Assembly: GCA_964577055.1 (NCBI GenBank)
Contig: CAZNWC010000002.1
Span: 1-64,000, forward strand
DNA: 64,000 nucleotides
Direction: 5' to 3'
Source: PNNG01 sp964577055
Lineage (GTDB): Bacteria > Bacteroidota > Bacteroidia > UBA7662
The notes under the pieces were generated by a model. The model was not told the DNA's origin. It was given only the letters and a program-made list of their open reading frames with translations, and did no database searches. Numbering within the stretch: the first letter of the stretch is position 1; the number at the start of each line of letters is the position of its first letter. The position numbers and the translations under genes are program-made. Shown here piece after piece: positions 52,394 through 61,849 of this stretch.

Positions 52394-54043
52394 ATGAAAA
52401 TATTATGCATATGCTTATGTGCAGTGGCAGCGATGTTGCCACAAGCCAAGGGCCAAACGGCAAGAGAGGCTTCAACACCTTGGGCCATTGGACTAACCAC
52501 AGGCATCACAAGTCCGCTGCATGATGTTCGGCGTGCAGAATTTTTTGAAGTAGGCGATATCCGTTACAACTTGGGAGCGCACTTGTCGCATTGGTTTAGC
52601 CCTGCATTTGGCTTGCGTGGCCAAATGGTATATGGCAGTGTGAATGGCGAAATCAACCAAGCTGCTTATATCAGTCGATTAAATTTATTGGGCATCACCC
52701 GAAGTCAGACCACCTACTTTGAGTTCAGTACGCAAGTGTTGGTGAATTTTTCGGGCATGGGTTTCGAAGGCTATCATTATCCCAGGGCAAATCGTAAATG
52801 GAATGCTTTTGGGGCAGTGGGCTTGGGATTTAATAGTTTTAGTGCACGACTGAAAGAGCAAACCACTGGACAGTTTTTAACAGAAACAGATTTTGGCCGT
52901 GCCAACGGACAAGTGTTGGTGGTGCCCGTGGGTTTAGGTGTTTCTTACAAAGTAAGTCCCCAGTTCCATATCGACTTGCAAGGAAATCTTCACTTTTTAA
53001 ATACCGATGGTTTCGATGGTTTGGTGGTACAAAAAGCCGGAGGGGCCAATACCAATGAACCCAATTTCGGACGGAATTTGGATCGATACAGTACAGTGAA
53101 TCTCAGCTTTGTCTTCACTTTGGGCGGTGGAAAGAAAAAACCGCTGCGTTATTGGGATGCCACTTATTTGCAACAATACCAGGCATATGATGCCAATCGC
53201 CATTCACCCGGTGACTCCTCAATGTCTGACAGTGCCTTGCAGGAACTTCGTGCGGTGAATAAACAACAAGACCAACGCATTACCGACTTACTGGCAAAAA
53301 TGGCGCGCCTCGAAGAGCAAATGGGCAATTCTGACGAGGCGCTCAAACGCGACAGCGATGGCGATGGGGTGCCGGACACTTTTGACAAGGAAAACACCCG
53401 TTGGGACTTATCTGCGCTGGTGGCGAGCGATTGCGGATGGTCAGCGGCAGAACTCAGTGCACTTGCCGAAAAGGCAGCTATAAAGGAAAAAATACAGGTT
53501 GATGGCTCGGGCGTTGCGCTGGATGTAGATCGTGATGGGATTCCCGACCATATCGACAAATGTCCGACGGTTGCTGGTACCAAAAATTGCTGCGGATGTA
53601 AACCTGCTCCAAAGGCCGAAACAGTGAAAATTCTCACCGATTTGCAGTCCATCGAATTCGAATCGGGCATGAGCACCTTTGTGAATTGTGACCGCAAAAA
53701 AACACCAGCAGCCCGCGATGCGTGCAAAAGCAAACAAGCAGCCGATCGTTCGAACATGCTGAATTTGGTCGAATACCTCAATCAACCCGCCAACCAAGGC
53801 TTTAAGTTGAACATTGTTTGCCATACCGACGATGTGGGAGCAGGGGAATTGAATCTGGAATTATCACAGGCGCGCGCCAACAGCATCAAACAGCAACTGA
53901 TTTCACTGGGTTTATCGGCTGATCGCATCATGGCCATTGGCCGCGGTGAAGATGAACCGAAATTTGGTCCAAGTGGTCCTGGAGGCGTCTTCACCAATGC
54001 CGATCGCGCCCGCAACCGCCGGATAGAATTCATCATTGAATAG
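52394..54043 (+). CDS. OmpA-family outer-membrane protein with thrombospondin type 3 repeats
   Basis: 549 residues. Signal peptide ending AKG-Q; an N-terminal beta-barrel (~25-260), a coiled-coil patch (ELRAVNKQQDQRITDLLAKMARLEEQMG), two calcium-binding type-3 repeats (DSDGDGVPDTFD and DVDRDGIPDHIDKCP), a Cys-rich NCCGCK, and a C-terminal OmpA domain (GFKLNIVCHTDDVGAGELNLELSQARANSI ... ADRARNRRIEF) that binds peptidoglycan. It links outer membrane and cell wall. Separate from the next gene by 82 bases. Confidence 0.93.
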   Translation: MKILCICLCAVAAMLPQAKGQTAREASTPWAIGLTTGITSPLHDVRRAEFFEVGDIRYNLGAHLSHWFSPAFGLRGQMVYGSVNGEINQAAYISRLNLLGITRSQTTYFEFSTQVLVNFSGMGFEGYHYPRANRKWNAFGAVGLGFNSFSARLKEQTTGQFLTETDFGRANGQVLVVPVGLGVSYKVSPQFHIDLQGNLHFLNTDGFDGLVVQKAGGANTNEPNFGRNLDRYSTVNLSFVFTLGGGKKKPLRYWDATYLQQYQAYDANRHSPGDSSMSDSALQELRAVNKQQDQRITDLLAKMARLEEQMGNSDEALKRDSDGDGVPDTFDKENTRWDLSALVASDCGWSAAELSALAEKAAIKEKIQVDGSGVALDVDRDGIPDHIDKCPTVAGTKNCCGCKPAPKAETVKILTDLQSIEFESGMSTFVNCDRKKTPAARDACKSKQAADRSNMLNLVEYLNQPANQGFKLNIVCHTDDVGAGELNLELSQARANSIKQQLISLGLSADRIMAIGRGEDEPKFGPSGPGGVFTNADRARNRRIEFIIE

Positions 54044-54125
54044 GGCAGTCCTGTTAAATTTTTCCTAAAATCGAAAGCCCGTCCACCAAAAGGCATGGAT
54101 GGACGTTAGAGCAAAAACATGCACC

Positions 54126-55715
54126 ATGAAAAGGACCTTGATATTGCTGGCATTCGGTTGGATACTACAGCCATCGTTTACGAAAGCACTTGCCACAGAA
54201 GCACCTGTGAAGGAAGTTTATATTTACTTGCAGGGCGCTCGCTTGGTGCACCAATTACAGCTTGACCTTGTGCAAGGTGCACAAACCGTTCGGATTGCTG
54301 GTTTGGCAGATGGAGCAGACGAGGCAAGCACGCGGCTAATGCTTCCCAAAGGCTTACAATTGATGCATTACCAATGGCAGCATTTGTCTCTGAGAAGTTT
54401 ACCCGAACCTTGGCCATTGAAAGCGGGATATGACAGCCTGCACCTATGGCGTGCCGACTTAGAAGAGTTACGCATGCGCAAAGACGTTTTACAACAAGAG
54501 CAACAATTACTTTTGGCGAACAAACAACTGGGGGGTACCCAAGGTGTTCAAGTGGCTGAACTGCAAAAAATGGCGACCTATTTCCGTCAGCGTTTGGGAG
54601 AATTGGGAAAGTCGTTGCTCGACATCCAGCAGCAAGAGAAAAAGCTATTGATGCAGGCCGACGAGCTTAAAAAAAGTCTGGAGGAACGCAAAGCTTCTCT
54701 GGCAGCGTATGAAAATGTCATACAAGCAGAAGTAGTAGCGCAAAAGGCGGGTAGTCAAACGTTAGAAATCAGCTACAACTGTGATCAGGTTTCGTGGTCA
54801 CCTACCTATGTGATTCGTTCAGAAGGTCCGGGCAAACCCATACAGTTGACCATGCAAGCTGAGATCAGCCAACAAACCGGTTTGGCATGGAAAAATGTGA
54901 AAGTCAAGTTGGCCGCATTTATGCCGGCGTCTCAATTGCAAAAGCCGGTGTTAACCCCTTGGTTTTTAGATTTTTTAGAGCTTCGGCCAATTACATCTCA
55001 GCGATATAGCGATGCACCTTCGCCTGCTTCGGCACGTGCATTTGAAAAAGCGAATCTTGCAGATAGCGATGGTGTTGAAAATTGGGCAGGTGTCCAGCGT
55101 GACAACCGATTTTTTACAGCTGTCTACCAACCTGAAACGGCATTAAACCTACGACATGGTGAACAGACACGCTTGCGCATCGAACAACGTGAACTGCCGG
55201 CAACTTACGAGCATTTTTTAGCTCCACGCCAAAGTCAGGAAGTTCTACTGCTTGCGCGCATTCCCTTGACCGATAGTTTGCCTCAGCTGCCTGGACAAAC
55301 GCAGATTTATTTCGAAAACAGCCTCGTCAACACTGTTTGGCTGAATTTTGCCGCCGAAAACGACACCTTGGATTTACCTTTGGGGGTGGATAAAGCATTG
55401 GTGGTGAAATTCAACAACATGCCGGTGGTATCTGACAAAAAGCGACTTGGAAATACGGCCATCAAACAGTTCAGTTACCAGTTAGAAGTGAAAAATAACC
55501 GCAATCAAGCCGTTCAGTTGGTGGTACAGGATCAATTGCCTATCACTGCACAAAAAGAAATAGAAATAACCGAAGTTGAATTGCAGGGAGCTGGCCTAGA
55601 AAAGGAAAGCGGCATATTCACCCAATTCTTAGCGATTGCTCCTGGCGGAAACAAAAGCTGGAAATATGGTTGGCAAGTGCGCTATCCGGCAAACAAAAGG
55701 GTAGCAGGATTGTAA
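54126..55715 (+). CDS. DUF4139 (mucoidy inhibitor-like) secreted protein
   Basis: 529 residues from ATG 54126 (MKRTLILLAFGWILQPSFTKALA), which gives a signal peptide; an ATG nine codons earlier does not. The N-terminal DUF4140 part (VKEVYIYLQGARLVHQL), a central coiled coil (~110-205) and the DUF4139 domain (LEISYNCDQVSWSPTYVIRSEG, ISQQTGLAWKNVKVKL) match the MuiA-like family. Role in the family is poorly known. The domain is followed by a ~170-residue beta region. The following small gene starts seven bases downstream. Confidence 0.85.
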   Translation: MKRTLILLAFGWILQPSFTKALATEAPVKEVYIYLQGARLVHQLQLDLVQGAQTVRIAGLADGADEASTRLMLPKGLQLMHYQWQHLSLRSLPEPWPLKAGYDSLHLWRADLEELRMRKDVLQQEQQLLLANKQLGGTQGVQVAELQKMATYFRQRLGELGKSLLDIQQQEKKLLMQADELKKSLEERKASLAAYENVIQAEVVAQKAGSQTLEISYNCDQVSWSPTYVIRSEGPGKPIQLTMQAEISQQTGLAWKNVKVKLAAFMPASQLQKPVLTPWFLDFLELRPITSQRYSDAPSPASARAFEKANLADSDGVENWAGVQRDNRFFTAVYQPETALNLRHGEQTRLRIEQRELPATYEHFLAPRQSQEVLLLARIPLTDSLPQLPGQTQIYFENSLVNTVWLNFAAENDTLDLPLGVDKALVVKFNNMPVVSDKKRLGNTAIKQFSYQLEVKNNRNQAVQLVVQDQLPITAQKEIEITEVELQGAGLEKESGIFTQFLAIAPGGNKSWKYGWQVRYPANKRVAGL

Positions 55716-55722
55716 AGTTCAC

Positions 55723-56244
55723 ATGCGTTTCCTCTTGATTTTGGCCACCCTATCGGGACTGTGTCTGGGCAGCGGGCAACAGGCGTTTGCCCAGTGGCAG
55801 AAGCCTCCCGATTCGTTGATGCAAATCAGTTTGCCCGACAATTACAGGCCCTACACCCACATGCACCGGGCCAATGTGGTTTTGGGGAGTTGGGCAGCCC
55901 TGTCGATGGGGACAGGTGCAGTGCAATTGTTCAGTCCCAATCCTTTTACGCGCGCATTTGGGATGCAACAATTGGTATGGGGTGCCATCGATGGTGGAAT
56001 TGCCTGGTACGGTCAACGTGAATTGCAGCGGGTTGATTTAAAATTGCGAAGTCCAAAAGAGGAGCGAGAAAGGTTTAGAAAAATCCTTTTGGTGAATACC
56101 TTACTCGATGTGGGCTATTTGGGATTGGGTTGGTATTTGTTGCGACATCCGCAAAACCGCTGGCATGGGCATGGTGCTGGTATCGTGGTACAGGGAGGGT
56201 TTTTGCTTCTTTTCGACGGTATCAACGTTGCACTCACTTTTTAA
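55723..56244 (+). CDS. membrane protein of unknown function (DUF6992-like)
   Basis: 173 residues: signal peptide to about 23, then three or four weak hydrophobic segments (VLGSWAALSMGTGAVQLF, LVWGAIDGGIAWY, LLDVGYLGLGWYLL, GIVVQGGFLLLFDGINVAL) with charged linkers KLRSPKEERERFRK. It fits a small Bacteroidota family of helical membrane proteins, possibly DUF6992, from memory. It lies seven bases after the DUF4139 gene and may work with it. Confidence 0.7.
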   Translation: MRFLLILATLSGLCLGSGQQAFAQWQKPPDSLMQISLPDNYRPYTHMHRANVVLGSWAALSMGTGAVQLFSPNPFTRAFGMQQLVWGAIDGGIAWYGQRELQRVDLKLRSPKEERERFRKILLVNTLLDVGYLGLGWYLLRHPQNRWHGHGAGIVVQGGFLLLFDGINVALTF

Positions 56245-56276
56245 GAAAATCTGAATACACAGCCAATAATTAAGCT

Positions 56277-56284
56277 TACTTTTG
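56277..56284 (+). promoter_or_regulatory. -7 element for pckA
   Basis: TACTTTTG matches TAnnTTTG and lies 39 bases before the pckA ATG (56324). No -33 TTTG at the usual distance. Confidence 0.5.
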
Positions 56285-56323
56285 CGCTTTCTTAAATGGA
56301 AAGTCTCAAAAATAGGTTTTACT

Positions 56324-57937
56324 ATGAATGAATTTGGACTAAAAGCACCCAAAGCTTCTTTGTCGACTATTGGTTTACAGCATGTTGCTGCTGCACATTG
56401 GAATTTGAGTCCTGCCGAATTGGTAGAAGAATGCATCTTGCGTGGTGAGGGGCAACTTACATCTACGGGTGCTTTGGCCGCCGATACAGGTGAATTTACC
56501 GGACGTTCGCCAAAGGACCGTTTTGTGGTGCAAGATGATATCACCCGCGATACTGTTTGGTGGGGCGATGTAAACATTCCATTTGCACCCGAAAAGTTCG
56601 ACGCGCTCTATAATCGGATGACGGCTTATTTGGCAGGCAGGGAGGTATTTGTAAAGGACAGTTATGCTTGCGCCGATCCTACTTACCGACTCAATATCAG
56701 GGTGGTGACCGAATTGGCGTACTCGAATTTGTTTTGCCACAATTTGTTTTTGCGTCCTACTCCCGAAGAAATCAAAAATACTGTAGATCCCGATTGGCAC
56801 ATTGTATGCGCCCCAGGCTTCAAAGCCGATCCGGCCATTGATGGAACCCGTCAGCACAATTTCGCCATTCTCAACTTTAGCCGGAAAATCATTTTGATAG
56901 GAGGTACCGGCTATACGGGTGAAATGAAAAAGGGCATCTTTGGGGTGTTGAACTTCCTTTTGCCACATGAACAAAGGGTATTGTCGATGCACTGTTCTGC
57001 CAATGTAGGCATGGGTGGTGACACGGCGGTTTTCTTTGGATTGTCGGGAACAGGAAAAACCACGCTCTCGGCTGATCCAAACCGCGCTTTGGTTGGTGAC
57101 GACGAACATGGTTGGAGCAACAAAGGTGTATTCAACTTTGAGGGCGGATGTTATGCCAAATGCATCAATTTGAGTCAGGAAAAAGAACCTGAAATCTGGA
57201 ATGCCATCCGTTTTGGTTCGATTGTAGAAAATATCGAATTTCTGCCAGGCACTACCGTCGTAGATTACGACAATGGAAGCAAAACCGAAAATACCCGCTG
57301 TGCCTATCCCATTGAACATATTGAAAATGCTTTGTTGCCTTCAGTGGCGGCAGAACCGCAGAATATTTTCTTTTTGACGGCAGATGCATTTGGCGTATTG
57401 CCTCCCATCAGCAAGCTCAGTATTGAACAAGCCATGTACCATTTTATATCGGGTTACACAGCCAAGGTTGCCGGTACAGAGGTTGGTATTACGGAGCCGC
57501 AAACCACCTTCTCTGCTTGTTTTGGCAAGGCTTTTTTGCCGCTGCACCCTGCAAAATATGCCGAGTTACTGGGCGAAAAACTGGCCAGTGGCAAAGTACA
57601 GGTATGGTTGATCAATACAGGATGGACGGGTGGTCCTTACGGAATTGGCCATCGGATGTCGCTGAAGCATACACGGGCCATGATTACGGCAGCACTCGAA
57701 GGCAAGTTGAAGGATGTACAGTACGAAACACATCCCATTTTTGGTGTTCAAATGCCAACAACCTGTCCGCAGGTGCCAGCTGAATTGCTCAATCCGCGCA
57801 ATACTTGGACGGATAAATCGGCATACGATCTCAAAGCAAATCAACTTGCAGAGGCCTTTGTAGCCAATTTCGAAAAGTACCGGGAAGGGGCGAGCGAAGC
57901 CATTCTTTCAGGAGCGCCACGTGTAATGGCTATGTAA
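56324..57937 (+). CDS. pckA: phosphoenolpyruvate carboxykinase (ATP)
   Basis: 537 residues from ATG 56324 (MNEFGLKAPKASLS); a TTG 14 codons earlier overlaps the promoter. GEFTGRSPKDRFVV binds oxaloacetate; kinase-1a GLSGTGKTTLSADPNR binds ATP; kinase-2 ALVGDDEHGWSNKGVFNFEGGCYAK binds the metal; NTGWTGGPYGIGHRM lies near the C-terminus. It decarboxylates and phosphorylates oxaloacetate to PEP in gluconeogenesis. Own promoter and terminator. Confidence 0.96.
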   Translation: MNEFGLKAPKASLSTIGLQHVAAAHWNLSPAELVEECILRGEGQLTSTGALAADTGEFTGRSPKDRFVVQDDITRDTVWWGDVNIPFAPEKFDALYNRMTAYLAGREVFVKDSYACADPTYRLNIRVVTELAYSNLFCHNLFLRPTPEEIKNTVDPDWHIVCAPGFKADPAIDGTRQHNFAILNFSRKIILIGGTGYTGEMKKGIFGVLNFLLPHEQRVLSMHCSANVGMGGDTAVFFGLSGTGKTTLSADPNRALVGDDEHGWSNKGVFNFEGGCYAKCINLSQEKEPEIWNAIRFGSIVENIEFLPGTTVVDYDNGSKTENTRCAYPIEHIENALLPSVAAEPQNIFFLTADAFGVLPPISKLSIEQAMYHFISGYTAKVAGTEVGITEPQTTFSACFGKAFLPLHPAKYAELLGEKLASGKVQVWLINTGWTGGPYGIGHRMSLKHTRAMITAALEGKLKDVQYETHPIFGVQMPTTCPQVPAELLNPRNTWTDKSAYDLKANQLAEAFVANFEKYREGASEAILSGAPRVMAM

Positions 57938-57964
57938 AAAAAACCGGCGAAAGCCGTTTTTTTT
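57936..57964 (+). terminator. terminator of pckA
   Basis: CGGC-GAAA-GCCG flanked by A7 and T8 with one bulged base; the gene stop (57935-57937) is at its left edge. Confidence 0.8.
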
Positions 57965-58019
57965 ATGTAACGTGCCCTTGCAGCATGCAATTGAATGTTT
58001 GTATATTGCTGCAATACTT

Positions 58020-59702
58020 ATGAAGAAGTTTTTATTGTGTGCATTGGTTTGTTGTTCCAGCATCTTGGTGTGGGCGGAAGGTTTTGCAGCGACACATGAT
58101 CAAAAAATAGTTTCGTTTCAGCAACTGCTGCAGGAGGTGCCTTCGAGCAGGTACGACAGTTTGTTTTCCCAATATTTGCCTTTGTGGAGCCAGCAAACCG
58201 ATAGTTCGGAGCACCCATCCTTGGTGGCGTCTTTGGTAACAGCTGCAGATGCAGCTACTGATAAGAAAGTACAGGCCGCTTTAATGTATGCTGCGGGCTG
58301 GTTTTATCGCCACTTAAGCGCCAATTATGCACGTTCGTTGCACCACTATCAGCTTGCTTTTAATAAATCCGAAGAAGCGCAAGACAGGGTACTCATGGCC
58401 AATGCCATGTTGCGCTCCATGGAAACATTCATTGAATTGGGTTCGTTTGAAGAAGCACTGCAGCATCTATTTAAAGCTGAGGCGGTTTTTCAAAAATACA
58501 ATTACGAGGGTTTTCGATCTGTTACCAGCAGCCTCTTTGGCATTGGGCAGTTTTTTCACCGTGCTGGCTACTATGAATTGTCGGTACAGTATTTCGAAAA
58601 GGCATTGGTATTTAATGACTTGCATGACGATGCCTACAGTGTCATGCATGCTTACAATACCTTGGGTTTATCGTATCTGAGATTGAAAAACTATCAGAAG
58701 GCTGTTGAGGTATTCCAAATTTCCAATCAAATGGCCCGTGAAATGGGCGATACAGGCTGGGAGGCACTCACTTATGGCAACATCGGCATGGTGTATTACG
58801 AGCAAAAGGACTATCCGCGTGCCGAAGAACACCTCCAATACGACATCGAAACCAGCACCAAGGTGCAAGGATGGGCAAGTGCTTGCAATGCTGCCGTTTT
58901 GATGGCCGAGATGTATCTCGAAATGCGCTTGCCCGATAAAAGTTGGCCTTTTATTGAACTGGCCAAGTATTTTGAAACCAAAGAGCCTGCCCTTTATTTA
59001 AAGCATTTTATAGCTGATTTATTAGACGATTATTACGAGCAAAAGGGGCAATACAAACTAGCCTTTGCCGCCAAATTGGCATTCGATAGTTTGGCTCAAT
59101 TGGTGGAAGAGAAAGAGCTTTTGCAGGGAAGGCTGCAAATTGAAAAACGACACCAATATGCCTTGCAGCTGGCGGAATTAGAGGCTGAAATGCAGCTGCT
59201 TTCAGCGCGTTCCGAAGGCAAGGCTTGGCAAAAGGCAAGTATGTGGATTGCAGGATTGTTGCTATTGCTGGCATTTGCCACCATTGTGTTGTTGATGCAA
59301 TCGAGAAAAGCCCATGCGCTTGTGCTCGCCGAAATGCAAAAGCAAATGCAACACAAAGAGTTGATGCTCCTACGCAAAAACCTGATGTATTATGCACATT
59401 TGCTCCAACGACAGCCCGACAACTCGTTTGTCGAACCGGAAGGCTGGAAAGAACAACTACGCGAATTGATGGACCGTTGCTACAATCAATACTTTGTGCG
59501 TATCAAAACATCTTTTCCGGCCATGCTCGAGCAAGATATATTGCTGATGGCTTTGGTCAAGATCAAATTGTCAACCGCAGAAGTGGCCGCGTTGGCGCAT
59601 GCTTTGGGCATTGCCGATTTTGACGCCTGGCAAAACCAAATGGCCAAAAAGTTAGGAGGCTTGCCCGAGGAAGCTTTATGGTCAGAATTGCAACAAATGT
59701 AA
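58020..59702 (+). CDS. TPR protein with membrane helix and degenerate C-terminal helix-turn-helix
   Basis: 560 residues from ATG 58020, which opens a signal peptide (MKKFLLCALVCCSSILVWA). Periplasmic TPRs follow (AMLRSMETFIELGSFEEALQ, AYNTLGLSYLRLKNYQKAVEVF, ALTYGNIGMVYYEQKDYPRAEEH), then a coiled coil, a single membrane helix (WIAGLLLLLAFATIVLLM) and a cytosolic part. The last 60 residues, FPAMLEQDILLMALVKIKLSTAEVAALAHALG, align in spacing with LuxR-type FPxLTxxExxLCxLIRxGLSxxEIA of Bacteroidota TPR regulators, but lack its recognition helix and key residues. It overlaps its terminator. Function unknown. Confidence 0.8.
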   Translation: MKKFLLCALVCCSSILVWAEGFAATHDQKIVSFQQLLQEVPSSRYDSLFSQYLPLWSQQTDSSEHPSLVASLVTAADAATDKKVQAALMYAAGWFYRHLSANYARSLHHYQLAFNKSEEAQDRVLMANAMLRSMETFIELGSFEEALQHLFKAEAVFQKYNYEGFRSVTSSLFGIGQFFHRAGYYELSVQYFEKALVFNDLHDDAYSVMHAYNTLGLSYLRLKNYQKAVEVFQISNQMAREMGDTGWEALTYGNIGMVYYEQKDYPRAEEHLQYDIETSTKVQGWASACNAAVLMAEMYLEMRLPDKSWPFIELAKYFETKEPALYLKHFIADLLDDYYEQKGQYKLAFAAKLAFDSLAQLVEEKELLQGRLQIEKRHQYALQLAELEAEMQLLSARSEGKAWQKASMWIAGLLLLLAFATIVLLMQSRKAHALVLAEMQKQMQHKELMLLRKNLMYYAHLLQRQPDNSFVEPEGWKEQLRELMDRCYNQYFVRIKTSFPAMLEQDILLMALVKIKLSTAEVAALAHALGIADFDAWQNQMAKKLGGLPEEALWSELQQM

Positions 59703-59725
59703 AAGGCCGGTAGAACCGGCCTTTT
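59701..59725. terminator. bidirectional terminator between convergent genes
   Basis: 11-bp stem AAAAGGCCGGT (59701-59711) with 59715-59725, loop AGA. It overlaps the stop codon of the TPR gene and lies just beyond the oligopeptidase B-like stop. Confidence 0.93.
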
Positions 59726-59730
59726 TGGAT

Positions 59731-61848
59731 TTAATTTTGAATGTTTGCCAAATCTAGTAGAAAGGCATACTCCAATGCGTCGTCTTTTAAGGCATTGTAG
59801 CGTCCCGATTTGCCTCCGTGTCCGGCCTTCATGTCGGTAACCATCAATATTTTGCCGTTTCCTTGCTGCTTGGTTCTGAGCTTCGCTACCCATTTGGCAG
59901 GCTCCCAGTATTGTACCTGAGAATCGTGCAAACCGGTTGTAACAAGTAAATGCGGATAGGCCTGCTCACTTACCTGGTCGTAGGGCGAATAGGACAGCAT
60001 ATAGTCATAATATGCCTTGTCTTTTGGGTTTCCCCACTCATCAAATTCGCCTGTCGTGAGGGGAATCGACTCGTCGAGCATGGTCGTCACTACATCTACA
60101 AAAGGCACTGCCGCAATTACACCATGCCACAAATCGGGTCGCATATTTACCACAGCACCCATCAACAATCCACCGGCACTTCCACCCATGGCGTACATTT
60201 TACCGGCTTCCGTGTATTTCTCCTTGAGTAAGTGTTCTGCGCAATCAATGAAATCGTTAAAGGTATTTTTCTTCTTCAATAACTTACCATCCTCGTACCA
60301 TTGGCGACCCATTTCTTCACCACCTCTGATGTGCGCAATGGCGAAAACGAAACCTCTGTCCAGCAAACTCAACCTATTGCTGCTAAAATAGGCGTCCATA
60401 CTCGCACCATAGCTCCCGTATCCGTAAAGGAGGGTAGGGTTGCCCGCATCTTTGCGCAACGCTTTTTTGTATACCAATGAAACTGGCACTTTTGCACCAT
60501 CGCGTGCAACCACAAAAATCCTTTCTGATACATAATCAGCTGCATTGTATCCACCTACGACTTCCTGCTGTTTGAGAACCACTTGCTTTTTCGTTTGCAT
60601 GTCAAAAGCATACAAGGTATTGGGTGTTGTAAGCGATGAGTAGCCATAGCGCAGCTCGTTGGTTTCGTAGTCGCGGTTGATTTCGGTATAAGCGGTATAG
60701 GCAGGGTCATTAAAGGGGATGTAATAGTCGGTCTTGCCTTTCCAATCTTTCACGCGCAGCCTGCTTAGTCCGTTCTGGCGTTCATCAACAACCATAAACT
60801 CTTTGAAAAACAGCACATCTTCCAAACGTGTATCAGCGCGATGGGCAATGACTGTTTGCCAATTTTCTTTGGTTGATTTGGCAATCGGCGCTTTCATGAG
60901 CTGAAAGTTTTGCGCGTTTAAATTGGTGACGATGTAGAAGTGGTCACCATAGTCTTCGGCATTGTACTCCAAGCCACGTACCCTTGGTTGAATCATTTGA
61001 AACTTGCCATTGGGTGTCGAGGCATCCAGGTATTGCTGCTCCGAAGTGAGGGTACTGCCACTTCCCACATATAAGAATCGACCGGACTTGGCTTTGTAAA
61101 TGTAAGTGCTGAATGTTTCGTCGGTTTCGTGGTAAACGAGTTCCGCCTTGCGCTCAGGATTTGCGATGTTACATCGCCAAATTTTATCGGCCCGCAGGGT
61201 CTGCTCGTCGGTAGTACCGTAAAATATGGTCTGGTTGTCGTTGGCCCAGGCAGCTCCACCATTGGTTGGATATTGCTTGATGTTGAGTATTTCACCCGTT
61301 TCGAGGTTTTTCACGCCCAAGGTGTATTGCCGGCGCCCTACACTGTCGGTGAAAAACATGGCCAAACGGTTGTCGGGACTCACCCGCACTCCAGTTAAAC
61401 TGAAGTAGTCATGACCTTGTGCAAACTCGTTCACATTGAACATGACTTCTTCAGCTGCTTCGCGTGAGCCTTTTTTACGGCAATAAATAGGATAGTCCTT
61501 TCCACTTTCAAACCGCGTATAGTACCAATACCCGTTTTCGAAATACGGAACATTCATGTCTTCCTCCTTCAAACGACCTTTCATTTCATTGAAAAGTGTT
61601 TCCTGAAGTTTTTTCGTATGCGCCATTTGCGCTTCAGCATAGGCGTTTTCTGCTTCCAAATAAGCGATTACTTCTGGATTGTCTCTTTCCTTGAGCCAAT
61701 AATATGGGTCAATACGGGTATGACCGTGTGCACTCAGTTCATGGGGGATGGCTTTGGCTAGCGGGGGCTGCATGTTTTTGTCGGTTTGGGCCGATTGGCA
61801 GGAGGCGAAGACAACCACCATCCATACGGGCCAGTTCAATAATTTCAT
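59731..61848 (-). CDS. S9A peptidase lipoprotein, oligopeptidase B-like
   Basis: 705 residues. Lipobox VFASC places Cys18. N-terminal segment HELSAHGHTRIDPYYWLKERDNPEVIAYLEAENAY is characteristic of oligopeptidase B, followed by the seven-bladed propeller and the alpha/beta-hydrolase domain with nucleophile in AMGGSAGGLLMG, GLHDSQVQYWEP (Asp) and KAGHGGKSG (His). It should cleave short peptides after basic residues. The lipid anchor is unusual for a usually cytosolic enzyme. One base separates it from the second S9 peptidase upstream. Confidence 0.9.
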   Translation of the reverse strand: MKLLNWPVWMVVVFASCQSAQTDKNMQPPLAKAIPHELSAHGHTRIDPYYWLKERDNPEVIAYLEAENAYAEAQMAHTKKLQETLFNEMKGRLKEEDMNVPYFENGYWYYTRFESGKDYPIYCRKKGSREAAEEVMFNVNEFAQGHDYFSLTGVRVSPDNRLAMFFTDSVGRRQYTLGVKNLETGEILNIKQYPTNGGAAWANDNQTIFYGTTDEQTLRADKIWRCNIANPERKAELVYHETDETFSTYIYKAKSGRFLYVGSGSTLTSEQQYLDASTPNGKFQMIQPRVRGLEYNAEDYGDHFYIVTNLNAQNFQLMKAPIAKSTKENWQTVIAHRADTRLEDVLFFKEFMVVDERQNGLSRLRVKDWKGKTDYYIPFNDPAYTAYTEINRDYETNELRYGYSSLTTPNTLYAFDMQTKKQVVLKQQEVVGGYNAADYVSERIFVVARDGAKVPVSLVYKKALRKDAGNPTLLYGYGSYGASMDAYFSSNRLSLLDRGFVFAIAHIRGGEEMGRQWYEDGKLLKKKNTFNDFIDCAEHLLKEKYTEAGKMYAMGGSAGGLLMGAVVNMRPDLWHGVIAAVPFVDVVTTMLDESIPLTTGEFDEWGNPKDKAYYDYMLSYSPYDQVSEQAYPHLLVTTGLHDSQVQYWEPAKWVAKLRTKQQGNGKILMVTDMKAGHGGKSGRYNALKDDALEYAFLLDLANIQN

Positions 61849-61849
61849 A

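Noticed and set aside
56375..57319. 314-codon open frame on the minus strand
   Set aside because: Opposite the pckA catalytic core; no domain; shadow of codon bias.
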